Assembly (NCBI RefSeq): GCF_008642235.1
Contig: NZ_SJEV01000001.1
Location: 1,940,400 to 2,004,399, forward strand
Direction: 5' to 3'
DNA: 64,000 bases
Origin: Planctomonas psychrotolerans
Lineage (GTDB): Bacteria > Actinomycetota > Actinomycetes > Actinomycetales > Microbacteriaceae
Shown here piece after piece: positions 25,294-33,955 of this stretch. How positions within the stretch are numbered: the stretch's first letter is position 1; every line of letters starts with the position of its first letter. Under the pieces are notes generated by a model. That model saw only the letters and a program-made list of their open reading frames with translations. It searched no databases and was not told where the DNA came from. The position numbers were made by a program, and so were the translations under genes.

Positions 25294-27471
25294 TCAACGG
25301 AAGCCGCCGGACCGCCGACGGCCGGACACCTGGTACATGACGGTGTTCTGCATGTCGTCGAGCACGTCGCCGTTCTCGTCCTCGTGCATCCGGGTCCACT
25401 CGCCGAGCTCGTCGAGCCACCAGGACGACGTGGTGGGCGCCATGGCGAGGTCGAACAGCTCGTCGATCTCGCGCAGTTGGTCGGGGTTCACGAGACGCAC
25501 CAGGGCCTCGACCCGACGGTCGAGGTTGCGGTGCATCATGTCGGCGCTGCCGATGTACACCTGCGGGTCCCCGTCGTTTAGGAAGCTGAACACCCGCGAG
25601 TGCTCGAGATAGCGACCGAGGATGGACCGCACCCGGATGGTCTCGCTGAGCCCCGGCTGCCCGGGGCGCACCGCGCAGATTCCGCGCACCCAGATGTCGA
25701 TCGGCACTCCGGCCATGCTCGCCCGGTAGAGGCCGTCGATGATCGCCTCGTCGACGATGGAGTTCACCTTGATGCGGATGCCGCTCGGCTTGCCGTCGAG
25801 GGCGTTCCGGGTCTCGTTCGCGATCCGCTTGAGCAGACCTTTGCGGAGGTGCAACGGGGCGACGAGGAGGCGCTTGAACTTCTTCTCGATCGCGTAGCCC
25901 GACAGCTCGTTGAACAGGCGCGTCAGGTCCTTGCCCACCGTGTCGTCGGCGGTCAGCAGCCCGAGGTCCTCGTAGATGCGGCTCGTCTTGGGGTTGTAGT
26001 TGCCGGTGCCGATGTGGCTGTAGTGCCGCAGGCGACCCTTCTCCTGGCGCACCACGAGGGCCAGCTTGCAGTGGGTCTTGAGTCCGACGAGGCCGTAGAC
26101 CACGTGCACGCCGGCCTTCTCGAGCTTGCGGGCCCAGAGGATGTTGGCCTGCTCGTCGAAGCGCGCCTTGATCTCCACGAGGGCGAGCACCTGCTTGCCG
26201 GCCTCGGCGGCGTCGATGAGGGCCTCGACGATCGGACTGTCGCCCGACGTGCGGTACAGGGTCTGCTTGATGGCGAGCACGTTCGGGTCGGCCGCGGCCT
26301 CCTCGAGGAACGCCTGGACGCTCGTGGCGAACGACTCGTACGGGTGGTGCAGCAGGATGTCCTGGCGGGCGATCGACCCGAAGATGTCGGGCTTGCTGTT
26401 CGGCTCGGTGGGCATGATGGGCATGCTCGTGGTCGGCACGTGCTTGGGATAGTGCAGCGCCGGGCGATCGAGCTTGGTCAGCGCGAACAGTCCGCCGAGG
26501 TCCAGGGGCGACGGGAGGGTGTAGACCTCCTGCTCGGTGATGTCGAGCTCCCGCACCAGCAGGTCGAGGGTGACCGGGTCCATGTCGTCGGAGATCTCCA
26601 GACGGATGGGTGGTCCGAAGCGTCGACGGAGCAGCTCCTTCTCGAGGGCCTGGATCAGGTTCTCGGTCTCGTCCTCGTCGACCTCCACGTCCTCGTTGCG
26701 GGTCACGCGGAAGATGTGGTGCTCCACGATCTCCATGCCCGGGAAGAGCGCGTCGAGCTGATTGGCGATCAGGTCTTCGAGGGCGATGAACTCGACCGGC
26801 CCGGTGCCGGTGTCGGGGCTGAGCGGCACGAAGCGGGACAGCATCTGCGGCACCTTGAGCCGGGCGAAGCTCTCCTTGCCCTTCGGGTTCCGGACCCGGA
26901 TCGAGAGGTTGAGCGACAGACCGGAGATGTAGGGGAACGGATGCGCCGGGTCCACCGCGAGCGGCATCAGCACCGGGAAGATCTGGTCGGAGAACACCTC
27001 GTGCAGGTGGGCGCGCTGCCCCTCGTCGAGCGTGTCCCACTTCACCACGCGCACGCCGGCCTCGTCGAGCGCGGGCTTGACGCTGGTGGCGAAGACTTCG
27101 GCGTGTCTGCGCTGCAGTTCGTACGCCGTGCGGTTGATGTCCGACAGCACCTCGGCGGGCGTCCGTCCCGTGACCGTGGGAACCGCGAGGCCGGTGACGA
27201 TGCGGCGCTTGAGTCCGGCGACGCGCACCATGAAGAACTCGTCGAGGTTGCTCGCGAAGATGGCGAGGAAGTTCGCCCGCTCGAGAACCGGCAGACGGGT
27301 GTCCTCGGCCAGTTCGAGCACCCGCTTGTTGAACGCGAGCCAGCTCAGCTCGCGGTCGAGGAAGCGATCCTCGGGGAGGGTTCCGTCGTCGATGCTGCTC
27401 GTTTCCTCGTCGAAATCGTCGAGCAGGTCGGCAACCGCCTTGGCGTCTCCGAGGTAGGTGTCGCTGTCCAT
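25294..27471 (-). CDS. ppk1: Polyphosphate kinase 1
   Basis: 725 residues, full length for Ppk1. The enzyme reversibly polymerises the gamma-phosphate of ATP into polyphosphate. The N-terminal domain contains [14 protein letters not shown] and [13 protein letters not shown]. The autophosphorylated histidine is His486 in [10 protein letters not shown], and a second conserved histidine occurs in [14 protein letters not shown]. Upstream by four bases is mshD, downstream by 19 bases is the MutT1-like gene, so these form one transcript with glnR. No Pho box is evident at this operon. Confidence 0.96.
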   Translation of the reverse strand: MDSDTYLGDAKAVADLLDDFDEETSSIDDGTLPEDRFLDRELSWLAFNKRVLELAEDTRLPVLERANFLAIFASNLDEFFMVRVAGLKRRIVTGLAVPTVTGRTPAEVLSDINRTAYELQRRHAEVFATSVKPALDEAGVRVVKWDTLDEGQRAHLHEVFSDQIFPVLMPLAVDPAHPFPYISGLSLNLSIRVRNPKGKESFARLKVPQMLSRFVPLSPDTGTGPVEFIALEDLIANQLDALFPGMEIVEHHIFRVTRNEDVEVDEDETENLIQALEKELLRRRFGPPIRLEISDDMDPVTLDLLVRELDITEQEVYTLPSPLDLGGLFALTKLDRPALHYPKHVPTTSMPIMPTEPNSKPDIFGSIARQDILLHHPYESFATSVQAFLEEAAADPNVLAIKQTLYRTSGDSPIVEALIDAAEAGKQVLALVEIKARFDEQANILWARKLEKAGVHVVYGLVGLKTHCKLALVVRQEKGRLRHYSHIGTGNYNPKTSRIYEDLGLLTADDTVGKDLTRLFNELSGYAIEKKFKRLLVAPLHLRKGLLKRIANETRNALDGKPSGIRIKVNSIVDEAIIDGLYRASMAGVPIDIWVRGICAVRPGQPGLSETIRVRSILGRYLEHSRVFSFLNDGDPQVYIGSADMMHRNLDRRVEALVRLVNPDQLREIDELFDLAMAPTTSSWWLDELGEWTRMHEDENGDVLDDMQNTVMYQVSGRRRSGGFR

Positions 27472-27475
27472 TCGT

Positions 27476-28360
27476 CTATCTTGGCATTGCCCCGCTCCGG
27501 CGGTAATGCACGTCGATGGTCTCGTCGGTGAAGCCCTCGGAACGGTAGAGACGCACGGCGGCGTGGTTGTCGGCCTCCACGTACAGGCTCACCACGGACA
27601 CTCCGCGCTCGCGGAGTCGGTCGAGACCTGCGGCGAGGAGCGACCTGCCGATGCCGGCCCCGGACCGGTCGGGGTCGACCCCGAGCACGTAGATCTCACC
27701 CTCTCCGTCCTCCACCTTGAGCCAGCAGAAGCCCACGAGGGTCCCGTCGGGAGTCCGGGCGAGCAGGAAGTCGGTACCGGCGAACCACGGCTCCCCGCTC
27801 CGGGACGTCACGTCCGCGAGCGTCTGCCTGCCCTGCTCGGGATGCGAGGCGAACGCCCGCGCGTTGAGCGCCACCCAGTCCGTGCCGTCGCGGTCCAGGT
27901 CGAAGGTGCTCAGCACCAGGTCGGTGCGGGTCCACGGTCGGTGCACGTCCGCAATCGGCGCGCGAAGCTTCAGCAGGGTGCGTGCACGATCGAAGTCGAA
28001 GGTACGGGCGAGTGCGGCCGCGCCGGGCGAGTCGCCGTGGGCCCACACCGCCAACCCCTCCGGCGATCGGTCGATCAGTTCGCCGACCAGAGCTGTGCCG
28101 ATCCCGCCGCGTCGGTACGCGGGCGCCACCACGAGTTCCGCGTCACCGTCCCTCAGCGTGGCCGCTCCGACGAGCTGCCCGTCGCGCTCCACCTCGAGAA
28201 GCAGCGGGCCGTCGTCCGTGCCGAGGGTGAGCAGCGTCTGGTCGTTGAACGCGCGCTGCCCGTCGACGGCTGCCGCATCGGCGATTAGCCGCCGGAAGGC
28301 CGGTGTCACCGCGGCGGCCGACCCGCTACGACTCGATGACCGCGGCGGGGGAGTGCTCAT
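27476..28360 (-). CDS. mshD: Mycothiol synthase
   Basis: 294 residues comprising two tandem GNAT acetyltransferase domains (about 30-140 and 150-290), the hallmark of MshD, which acetylates Cys-GlcN-Ins in the last step of mycothiol synthesis. The C-terminal domain has the acetyl-CoA loop [14 protein letters not shown] and ends with LYRSEGF. The stop lies four bases before ppk1. The ATG at 28360 overlaps the glnR 3' end by 35 bases; GTG at 28309 is an alternative start that would drop a Ser-rich, poorly conserved leader. Confidence 0.87.
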   Translation of the reverse strand: MSTPPPRSSSRSGSAAAVTPAFRRLIADAAAVDGQRAFNDQTLLTLGTDDGPLLLEVERDGQLVGAATLRDGDAELVVAPAYRRGGIGTALVGELIDRSPEGLAVWAHGDSPGAAALARTFDFDRARTLLKLRAPIADVHRPWTRTDLVLSTFDLDRDGTDWVALNARAFASHPEQGRQTLADVTSRSGEPWFAGTDFLLARTPDGTLVGFCWLKVEDGEGEIYVLGVDPDRSGAGIGRSLLAAGLDRLRERGVSVVSLYVEADNHAAVRLYRSEGFTDETIDVHYRRSGAMPR

Positions 28361-29021
28361 CGTCGTCCTCGTACACGTTGAATCGGTAGCCGACGTTCCG
28401 CACGGTGCCGATCAGCGATTCGAGATCGCCGAGCTTCGCCCGGAGGCGTCGCACGTGCACGTCCACCGTGCGGGTGCCGCCGAAGTAGTCGTACCCCCAC
28501 ACCTCGCTCAGCAGCTGCTCCCGCGTGAACACGCGCGAGGGGTGACTGGCGAGGAAGCGCAGCAGTTCGAACTCCTTGAATGTGAGGTCGAGCGGCCGTC
28601 CGTGCACCTTCGCCGAATAGCTGGCCTCGTCGATGACCACGCCGGACGCCTGGATCTTCGCACCGGTCTGCTCCTGCGCCGCCCGGCCGATCACGAGGCG
28701 GATGCGCGCGTCGACCTCCGCGGGGCCCGCCGTGTCGAGGATGACGTCGGTCGCCCCCCAGTCGGCGCTCACTGCGGTGAGCCCGCCCTCGGTGAGGATG
28801 AGCACGAGCGGCACGCTGATGCCCGTCGTCGTGAGGATCTTGCACAGGGACTTGGCGCTCGCGAGGTCCCGCCGCGCGTCCACGAAGAGCAGGTCGCAGG
28901 CCGGCGCGTTCACCAGGCTGGCCGGCTCGGCGGGGATCTGCCGCGTGCGGTGGCTGAGGAGGGCGAGAGCGGGAAGCGCCTCCGAATCGACCGCAGAGGT
29001 CAGGACCAACAGCTGAGCCAC
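28326..29021 (-). CDS. glnR: OmpR-type nitrogen regulator GlnR
   Basis: 231 residues: an atypical receiver domain (about 1-115) and an OmpR/PhoB winged helix (about 125-222) with [15 protein letters not shown] and a [16 protein letters not shown] recognition helix. The receiver retains the Asp48 corresponding to GlnR Asp50 but lacks the acidic pocket needed for phosphorylation, as in Streptomyces GlnR. The [10 protein letters not shown] and [10 protein letters not shown] segments are characteristic of that family. It regulates nitrogen assimilation genes. It has no partner kinase nearby. GTG at 29021 has a GGGAGG site upstream. It heads an operon with mshD and ppk1. Confidence 0.9.
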   Translation of the reverse strand: MAQLLVLTSAVDSEALPALALLSHRTRQIPAEPASLVNAPACDLLFVDARRDLASAKSLCKILTTTGISVPLVLILTEGGLTAVSADWGATDVILDTAGPAEVDARIRLVIGRAAQEQTGAKIQASGVVIDEASYSAKVHGRPLDLTFKEFELLRFLASHPSRVFTREQLLSEVWGYDYFGGTRTVDVHVRRLRAKLGDLESLIGTVRNVGYRFNVYEDDDEHSPAAVIES

Positions 29022-29146
29022 GAAAGACCCTCCCGAACAGAATTGACTTCATACTATGGCCACCGGCGACGGCCTCCGTGCCGCCGCCGTTCGCGCCGGC
29101 GATGGTTCAGCCCGGGGCGGTGCGCATCGTGGGGCACAATGAGGGT

Positions 29147-29416
29147 GTGGACCACCAGTGGAGAAGCATCGTGCCCGTGTGGGTGCTCGCGCTCGGCGGG
29201 GCCGTCGCCGTGGTCGTGTTCGCGCCGCGTGGTGAGGCGATCGGCTGGTTCCCGGTGGTGCTCGCGTTCACCACCATCGCGGCCTTCGCCCTGCAGCTCA
29301 CCCTCCGCCGCAAGACCGGTTTCGTGGCGCGCGTACTGCTGAGCGTGTGCGGCGCGGCGGTACTGCTGGCACTGGTCACGGTGGTGCTGGCGGTCTTCGT
29401 CGGATCAGTGGGATAA
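29147..29416 (+). CDS. Small three-helix membrane protein
   Basis: 89 residues with three hydrophobic segments (about 8-27, 31-48 and 58-85). I do not recognise a family. The GTG at 29147 was chosen because a CACAAT hexamer (29135-29140) ends six bases upstream, giving a leaderless arrangement; a start at 29078 would add an unstructured leader. The gene sits 10 bases before a 38-codon membrane microprotein gene that has its own promoter-like hexamer. Confidence 0.6.
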   Translation: MDHQWRSIVPVWVLALGGAVAVVVFAPRGEAIGWFPVVLAFTTIAAFALQLTLRRKTGFVARVLLSVCGAAVLLALVTVVLAVFVGSVG

Positions 29417-29426
29417 AATCGAACCC

Positions 29427-29543
29427 ATGTCGTCGCTGATCGCTCTCGAACTCTTCTACACCGGCCTTCTGGTGTTGGCCACGCTCGCGATCGGCGCCAT
29501 TTCGGTCGTCGTGCTGTACAACCTGTTCCGGGGCCAGAGCTGA
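29427..29543 (+). CDS. 38-residue single-pass membrane microprotein
   Basis: Begins MSSLIALELFYTGLL, continues as one uninterrupted hydrophobic helix (about residues 4-32) and ends YNLFRGQS. A near-consensus -10 hexamer TAAAAT (29414-29419) ends seven bases before the ATG, so it is probably transcribed on its own leaderless mRNA. Codon use is typical of the genome. It precedes the nitrobindin-like and YgfZ genes by 40 bases and may be co-transcribed with them. No function is known to me. Confidence 0.6.
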   Translation: MSSLIALELFYTGLLVLATLAIGAISVVVLYNLFRGQS

Positions 29544-29583
29544 CGAATCGCTTCCCCCGGCCGAATCGGGAAGGGGACGACTC

Positions 29584-30225
29584 GTGATCGAGCTGCCCAC
29601 CGGCCTCTCCGCCGAACTCGTCCCCCTGTCCTGGCTGCTCGGGGTGTGGGAGGGGACCGGCGTCGTCGAATACAGCGTCGGGGAGTCGATCGAACGGCAC
29701 GAGTTCCGTCAGCGCGTCAGCTTCAGTCATGACGGGCTGCCGCACCTCAACTACAGCTCGTCGACCTGGCTCGTCGGGGTCGCGCCGGCGCCGGACGCCG
29801 GTGACGCCGAGTCGGCCGTCGGCTTCGATCCGACGCCCCTCGCGACGGAGACCGGATACTGGCGCCTCAGCCGACCCCTCTCCGCCGCCGACCCCGGCCC
29901 CGGGCTCCTCCCCGGTGTCGGGCAACGTCCGTACAGCACGGCATCCGATGTGGAGACGCTGCGCAACTCCGCCGAGGGCTTCGACATCGAACTGTCCCTC
30001 GTGCACCCGGGCGGGGTGAGCGAGGTGTACCTCGGCCAGGTGAAGGGCCCGCGCATCCAGCTGGCCACCGACGCCGTGATCCGCACCGACGGATCGAAGA
30101 GCTATTCGGCCGCGACCCGCCTGTACGGGCTCGTCGAGCGCGACCTGCTCTGGACGTGGGACATCGCCGCGCTCGGACAGGATCTGCGGACCCATGCATC
30201 CGGACGGCTGGCCCGCCTTGAGTGA
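29584..30225 (+). CDS. FABP-like/nitrobindin (THAP4 heme-binding domain) protein
   Basis: 213 residues forming a predicted beta-barrel of the nitrobindin family. The GxWxGxG-type signature is GVWEGTG (20-26). A late histidine, His204 in LRTHASG, is placed where nitrobindins carry the axial heme ligand. Nitrobindins bind ferric heme and have been linked to NO or peroxynitrite chemistry. A roughly 25-residue polar insert (about 66-92) is longer than usual. The 3' end overlaps the ygfZ start; this pairing is frequent in actinobacteria. Confidence 0.85.
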   Translation: MIELPTGLSAELVPLSWLLGVWEGTGVVEYSVGESIERHEFRQRVSFSHDGLPHLNYSSSTWLVGVAPAPDAGDAESAVGFDPTPLATETGYWRLSRPLSAADPGPGLLPGVGQRPYSTASDVETLRNSAEGFDIELSLVHPGGVSEVYLGQVKGPRIQLATDAVIRTDGSKSYSAATRLYGLVERDLLWTWDIAALGQDLRTHASGRLARLE

Positions 30226-31342
30226 GTTCCTGACCCTCCCGGGCGCGGTGGACGCCTCGGGTGCCGATGCCGGAACGCCGGCGCACTACGGCAACCCGGT
30301 GGCGGAGCAGCGAGCGCTCGCCGCGGGCGGCGCCATCGTCGACCTGTCCAGTCGTGCCGTCCTCACGGTGTCGGGGGACGACCGGCTCACCTGGCTCGAT
30401 TCGCTCACGAGCCAGAGCATCGCCGCTCTGCCGCCGGGCGAGTCGGCGGAGACTCTGCTCCTCGATCCGCACGGGCGGGTGGAGCATGCCATCAAGCTGC
30501 TCGATGACGGTGCCGTGACCTGGCTGCTGGTGGAACGCGATCAGGCCGCGCCGTTGCTCGCCTGGTTGCTGCGGATGCGCTTCATGCTGCGCGTGGAGCC
30601 CGAGGACCGCACCGCGGACTACGCCACCGTGGCCACCCTCGGATCGGTGGCCGACCTCGGACTGCCGGTGGCCGCGCCGAACGGCGTGCCTCTGCACTGG
30701 ACGGATCCGTGGAGCGCGGTGACCGCCGGTGGGTACGGCTATGCCCGGGCCGAGCCGCATCCCGGCTCCGACTGGCACGAGAGCGAGGTGCTCGTCGACC
30801 GCACGGCGCTCCCGACGCTCGTGGAGCGCGTCGCCGCCGGAGAACTGTCCGCCGCGGGCGTCCTTGCTCTCGAGGCGCTGCGCATCGCCGCCTGGCGCCC
30901 GCGCTTCGGGGCGGAGGTCGATGACCGCAGCATCCCGCACGAGGTGGACTGGCTCCGCTCGGCCGTGCACCTGAACAAGGGGTGCTACCGCGGTCAGGAG
31001 ACCGTGGCGAAGGTGCACAATCTCGGCAAGCCGCCGCGTCGCGTCGTGATGCTGCACCTCGACGGATCGGACGCCGTGCTGCCCGCACCCGGATCGGTGG
31101 TGTCGATGACCCGGGACGGGGAGACGGTGCCGGTCGGGGCGATCACCTCGAGCGCGATGCACCACGAGCTCGGTCCCGTGGCGCTCGCGGTCATCAAGCG
31201 AGCCGTCGCGCCGGATGCGGTGCTCACCGTCTTGGCCGACGACGTCCAGGTGGCAGCCGCTCAGGAGATCATCGTGCCGACGGACGCCGGCGCCGTCGCC
31301 GACGTGCCGCGCATCCCCCGCCTCGGCCGCGTGACCCGCTAG
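30194..31342 (+). CDS. ygfZ: YgfZ/GcvT-domain folate-binding protein
   Basis: 382 residues related to the glycine cleavage T-protein. The diagnostic YgfZ motif KGCYRGQE begins at Lys262, with the conserved cysteine at 264. YgfZ proteins bind folate and assist assembly or repair of certain iron-sulfur enzymes. The start is uncertain: ATG at 30194 lies within the upstream gene, while TTG at 30218 (TTGAGTGA overlap) would begin at SEFLTLPG, closer to typical homologues. The stop codon lies in an 18-bp tandem duplication. Confidence 0.88.
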   Translation: MHPDGWPALSEFLTLPGAVDASGADAGTPAHYGNPVAEQRALAAGGAIVDLSSRAVLTVSGDDRLTWLDSLTSQSIAALPPGESAETLLLDPHGRVEHAIKLLDDGAVTWLLVERDQAAPLLAWLLRMRFMLRVEPEDRTADYATVATLGSVADLGLPVAAPNGVPLHWTDPWSAVTAGGYGYARAEPHPGSDWHESEVLVDRTALPTLVERVAAGELSAAGVLALEALRIAAWRPRFGAEVDDRSIPHEVDWLRSAVHLNKGCYRGQETVAKVHNLGKPPRRVVMLHLDGSDAVLPAPGSVVSMTRDGETVPVGAITSSAMHHELGPVALAVIKRAVAPDAVLTVLADDVQVAAAQEIIVPTDAGAVADVPRIPRLGRVTR

Positions 31343-31379
31343 GGCCGCGTGACCCGCTAGGGGCGCGCGACGGCCCGGT

Positions 31380-32219
31380 TCAGTCGGACCAGACGAAACC
31401 CGCCGGAGCGACGGACTCCCAGCGAACGGTGAGTTCGCCGAGGCGCCACCGCGCCGGCCCGCCGCCCACCGGCCAGCCCGCGTCACGAAGTCGCCGCACG
31501 GTCGCGATCCACCGCTGGGTCGGACCGTAGGCGGCGAGCGGGGCGCTCAGCTGCCACGCCGAATCGAGCGCGCGGATCAGGTCGTGCACGCGCTCGCCCG
31601 GCACGTTGCGGTGGATGAGGACCTTCGGCAGCCGTTCGGCGACGACGCTCGGCCGGTCGAGGTCGGAGAGGCGGAGCGCGATCGTGAGGGAGGCCGGCCC
31701 GGTGGCCGTGACCGCCACCCAGCTCGCGACCCGGCCGATCTCGTTGCAGGTACCGTCGATGAGCACCCCGTCGGGGTGCAACCGGCGGAGCATGAGCCGC
31801 CACGCGGGGGCGACCTCCGACTCGTCGTACTGTCGCAGCACGTTGAACGCCCGGATGACCGCGGCCTGCTCGCCAAGAGGCAGGGGCACCTCGAATCCGC
31901 CGAGGTCGAAGCGCACCGCGGGGAGGGCGGGCGCGGATGCGGGGCGTGCGGCCAATTGCGCACTCGCTCGGGTCACGCGGTCGCGCTCGATCTCGAACCC
32001 GACCACCCGCACATCGGGGCGCACCCGAGCGAGGCGCGACGCCAGCTCGAGGGTGGTGACCCCGCTCGCGCCGTAGCCCAGGTCCACGACGACCGGGTTC
32101 CCCGTGCGCCGCAGGGAGGGCAGCGCGGCGATCCACCGGTCGACGCGTCGCAGTCGATTGGTATGGGTCGTGCCGCGGGTGACGGAGCCCACCGGCGCGA
32201 ACGCCGCGCGGTTCCGCAT
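31380..32219 (-). CDS. Class I SAM-dependent methyltransferase-like protein
   Basis: 279 residues with a Rossmann-type methyltransferase core. Motif I reads VVVDLGYGASGVTTLE (about 43-58), followed by an acidic residue at the end of strand 2 in VVGFEIERDR. The later motifs are divergent, so the substrate is unknown. A TACGGT hexamer six bases before the ATG suggests a leaderless mRNA. It is convergent with ygfZ and divergent from gpmA. Confidence 0.75.
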   Translation of the reverse strand: MRNRAAFAPVGSVTRGTTHTNRLRRVDRWIAALPSLRRTGNPVVVDLGYGASGVTTLELASRLARVRPDVRVVGFEIERDRVTRASAQLAARPASAPALPAVRFDLGGFEVPLPLGEQAAVIRAFNVLRQYDESEVAPAWRLMLRRLHPDGVLIDGTCNEIGRVASWVAVTATGPASLTIALRLSDLDRPSVVAERLPKVLIHRNVPGERVHDLIRALDSAWQLSAPLAAYGPTQRWIATVRRLRDAGWPVGGGPARWRLGELTVRWESVAPAGFVWSD

Positions 32220-32314
32220 CCGTCCACCGTAACCCAGCCCGTCCCGTGCCTCCGGCGGGCGAGGCGCGGACGGGGAGGGACGCCGACGTGGTTGATCCTC
32301 ACTAAACTGACCGC

Positions 32315-33067
32315 ATGGCGACTACGACACTGATCCTGCTCCGGCACGGCAACAGCGAATGGAACCAGAAGAACCTCTTCACCGGATGGGTGGACGTGGG
32401 GCTCACGGAGCAGGGGGTGGCCGAGGGTGAGCGCGCGGGCGAGTTGCTCGTCGAGTCCGGGCTCCTGCCCGACCTCCTCTACACCTCCCGCCTCGTACGG
32501 GCCATCGACACCGCCAACATCGCCCTCCGCCGGGCCGGTCGCTCGTGGATCGACGTCAAGCGCTCCTGGCGCCTGAACGAGCGCCACTACGGCGCGTTGC
32601 AGGGCAAGGACAAGGCGCAGACCCTCGAGGAGTACGGTCCCGAGCAGTTCGCCACCTGGCGTCGCTCCTTCGACGTGCCGCCGCCGCCCATCGAGGACGA
32701 CGACGAGTTCTCCCAGGCGCACGACCCGCGCTACGCCGACCTCGGTGACCGGCTGCCCCGCACCGAGGCGCTGAAGAACGTGATCGAACGGATGCTGCCG
32801 TACTGGGAGTCCGACATCAAGCCCGACCTGGCGTCGGGCCGGGTCGTGCTCGTCACCGCGCACGGCAACTCGCTGCGCGCGCTGGTGAAGCACCTCGACG
32901 GCATCTCGGATGACGACATCGCCGAGCTGAACATCCCCACCGGCATCCCGCTCGTGTACGAGCTCGACGACGAGTTCCAGCCGATCACACCCGGTGGCCG
33001 CTACCTCGACCCCGAGGCCGCCGCGGCAGGCGCCGCAGCGGTCGCCGCGCAGGGAACCAAGAAGTAA
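32315..33067 (+). CDS. gpmA: 2,3-bisphosphoglycerate-dependent phosphoglycerate mutase
   Basis: 250 residues of the histidine phosphatase superfamily, interconverting 3- and 2-phosphoglycerate in glycolysis. Phosphorylated His11 lies in [20 protein letters not shown] and the second histidine in VTAHGNSLR complete the site. An Ala-rich tail ends the protein. TAAACT (32303-32308) ends six bases before the ATG, so it is probably leaderless. gpmA next to phoU/senX3/regX3 is a recurring actinobacterial arrangement. Confidence 0.95.
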   Translation: MATTTLILLRHGNSEWNQKNLFTGWVDVGLTEQGVAEGERAGELLVESGLLPDLLYTSRLVRAIDTANIALRRAGRSWIDVKRSWRLNERHYGALQGKDKAQTLEEYGPEQFATWRRSFDVPPPPIEDDDEFSQAHDPRYADLGDRLPRTEALKNVIERMLPYWESDIKPDLASGRVVLVTAHGNSLRALVKHLDGISDDDIAELNIPTGIPLVYELDDEFQPITPGGRYLDPEAAAAGAAAVAAQGTKK

Positions 33068-33071
33068 GGCA

Positions 33072-33128
33072 GAGCCGAACGACGAAGGACCCCGGACGAC
33101 TCGTCCGGGGTCCTTCGTCGTTCGGCTC
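33072..33128. terminator. Very long perfect inverted repeat between gpmA and phoU
   Basis: Two 28-base arms (33072-33099 and 33101-33128) match perfectly around a single central base. The hairpin begins five bases after the gpmA stop codon and ends 11 bases before the phoU stop, so it can terminate both strands. There is no T tract. Confidence 0.8.
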
Positions 33129-33139
33129 GGTTCGTCGCG

Positions 33140-33793
33140 TTACGGGAAGCTCGGCACCAGATCGCCGGTGGACAGGTACTTCATGGTCTTGGCGATCGAG
33201 ACGGCGTGGTCGGCGAAGCGCTCGTGGTACCGGCTCGCCAGCGTGGAGTCGACCGTGTCGACGACCGCACCCTTCCACGCCTCGCCGAGCACCGCGTCGA
33301 ACACGCTGAGGTGCAGCTCGTCGATGCGGTCGTCGTCGTTGCGGATCTCCTCGGCGAGAGCCACATCCTCGTTCTCGAGCAGCTGGTGCAGCTTCTGCGC
33401 GATGGCCACGTCGAGCTGTCCGAGCTCCTGGAAGGTGGGACGGAGGCTCTGCGGCACGACCTTGTCGGGGAAGCGGTACCGGGCGAGCTGCGCGATGTGC
33501 TCGGCGAGGTCGCCCATGCGCTCGAGCGACGCACTGATGCGCAGGGCGCTCACCACGATGCGCAGATCGCGGGCGACGGGCTGCTGCCGGGCGAGGATAT
33601 TGATGGCGAGCTCGTCGAGGGAGTGCGCCGCGTCGTCGATGGCCGAGTCCTCCGCGATGACGGATTCGGCGAGTCCCACGTCGGACTCGTTGAACGCGCG
33701 GGTCGCGTTGTCGATGGCGGTCGCGACAAGAGCCGAGATCTCCACGAGTCGGTCCTGCACCTCGCGCAGTTCCTGCTGAAATACCTCGCGCAT
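33140..33793 (-). CDS. phoU: Phosphate signalling complex protein PhoU
   Basis: 217 residues, two three-helix bundles with the paired metal-binding motifs ERMGDLAEHIAQ and ERFADHAVSIAK. PhoU links the Pst transporter to the phosphate sensor kinase and represses signalling under phosphate sufficiency. It is transcribed away from senX3 with a shared regulatory region that carries three Pho-box units. AAAGGA precedes the ATG. Confidence 0.95.
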   Translation of the reverse strand: MREVFQQELREVQDRLVEISALVATAIDNATRAFNESDVGLAESVIAEDSAIDDAAHSLDELAINILARQQPVARDLRIVVSALRISASLERMGDLAEHIAQLARYRFPDKVVPQSLRPTFQELGQLDVAIAQKLHQLLENEDVALAEEIRNDDDRIDELHLSVFDAVLGEAWKGAVVDTVDSTLASRYHERFADHAVSIAKTMKYLSTGDLVPSFP

Positions 33794-33852
33794 GAGTGGA
33801 GTCCTTTCACTGGTACCTGAGCGGGAACGGCAAACGGAATCAGGATCGTCGC

Positions 33853-33885
33853 CCGAGGTTAACGACCGGTGCCCGAGCCGTGAAC
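33853..33885 (-). promoter_or_regulatory. Three-unit Pho box between phoU and senX3
   Basis: On the reverse strand, three contiguous 11-bp units read GTTCACGGCTC (33885-33875), GGGCACCGGTC (33874-33864) and GTTAACCTCGG (33863-33853). They repeat the G(T/G)(T/G)(C/A)ACC pattern and 11-bp register of the site at pstS. The site lies 60-92 bases upstream of phoU and about 70 bases upstream of senX3, suggesting autoregulation. Confidence 0.65.
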
Positions 33886-33955
33886 ACTTACCAAAGTAGC
33901 CCTGATGGGGGCGATCGGGGCGGAGCCCACCGGGTTGTCTCCTAATGTTGTTCCC

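Noticed and set aside
25600-27531. 643-codon open frame antisense to ppk1
   Set aside because: Shadow frame; ppk1 on the other strand has complete family motifs.
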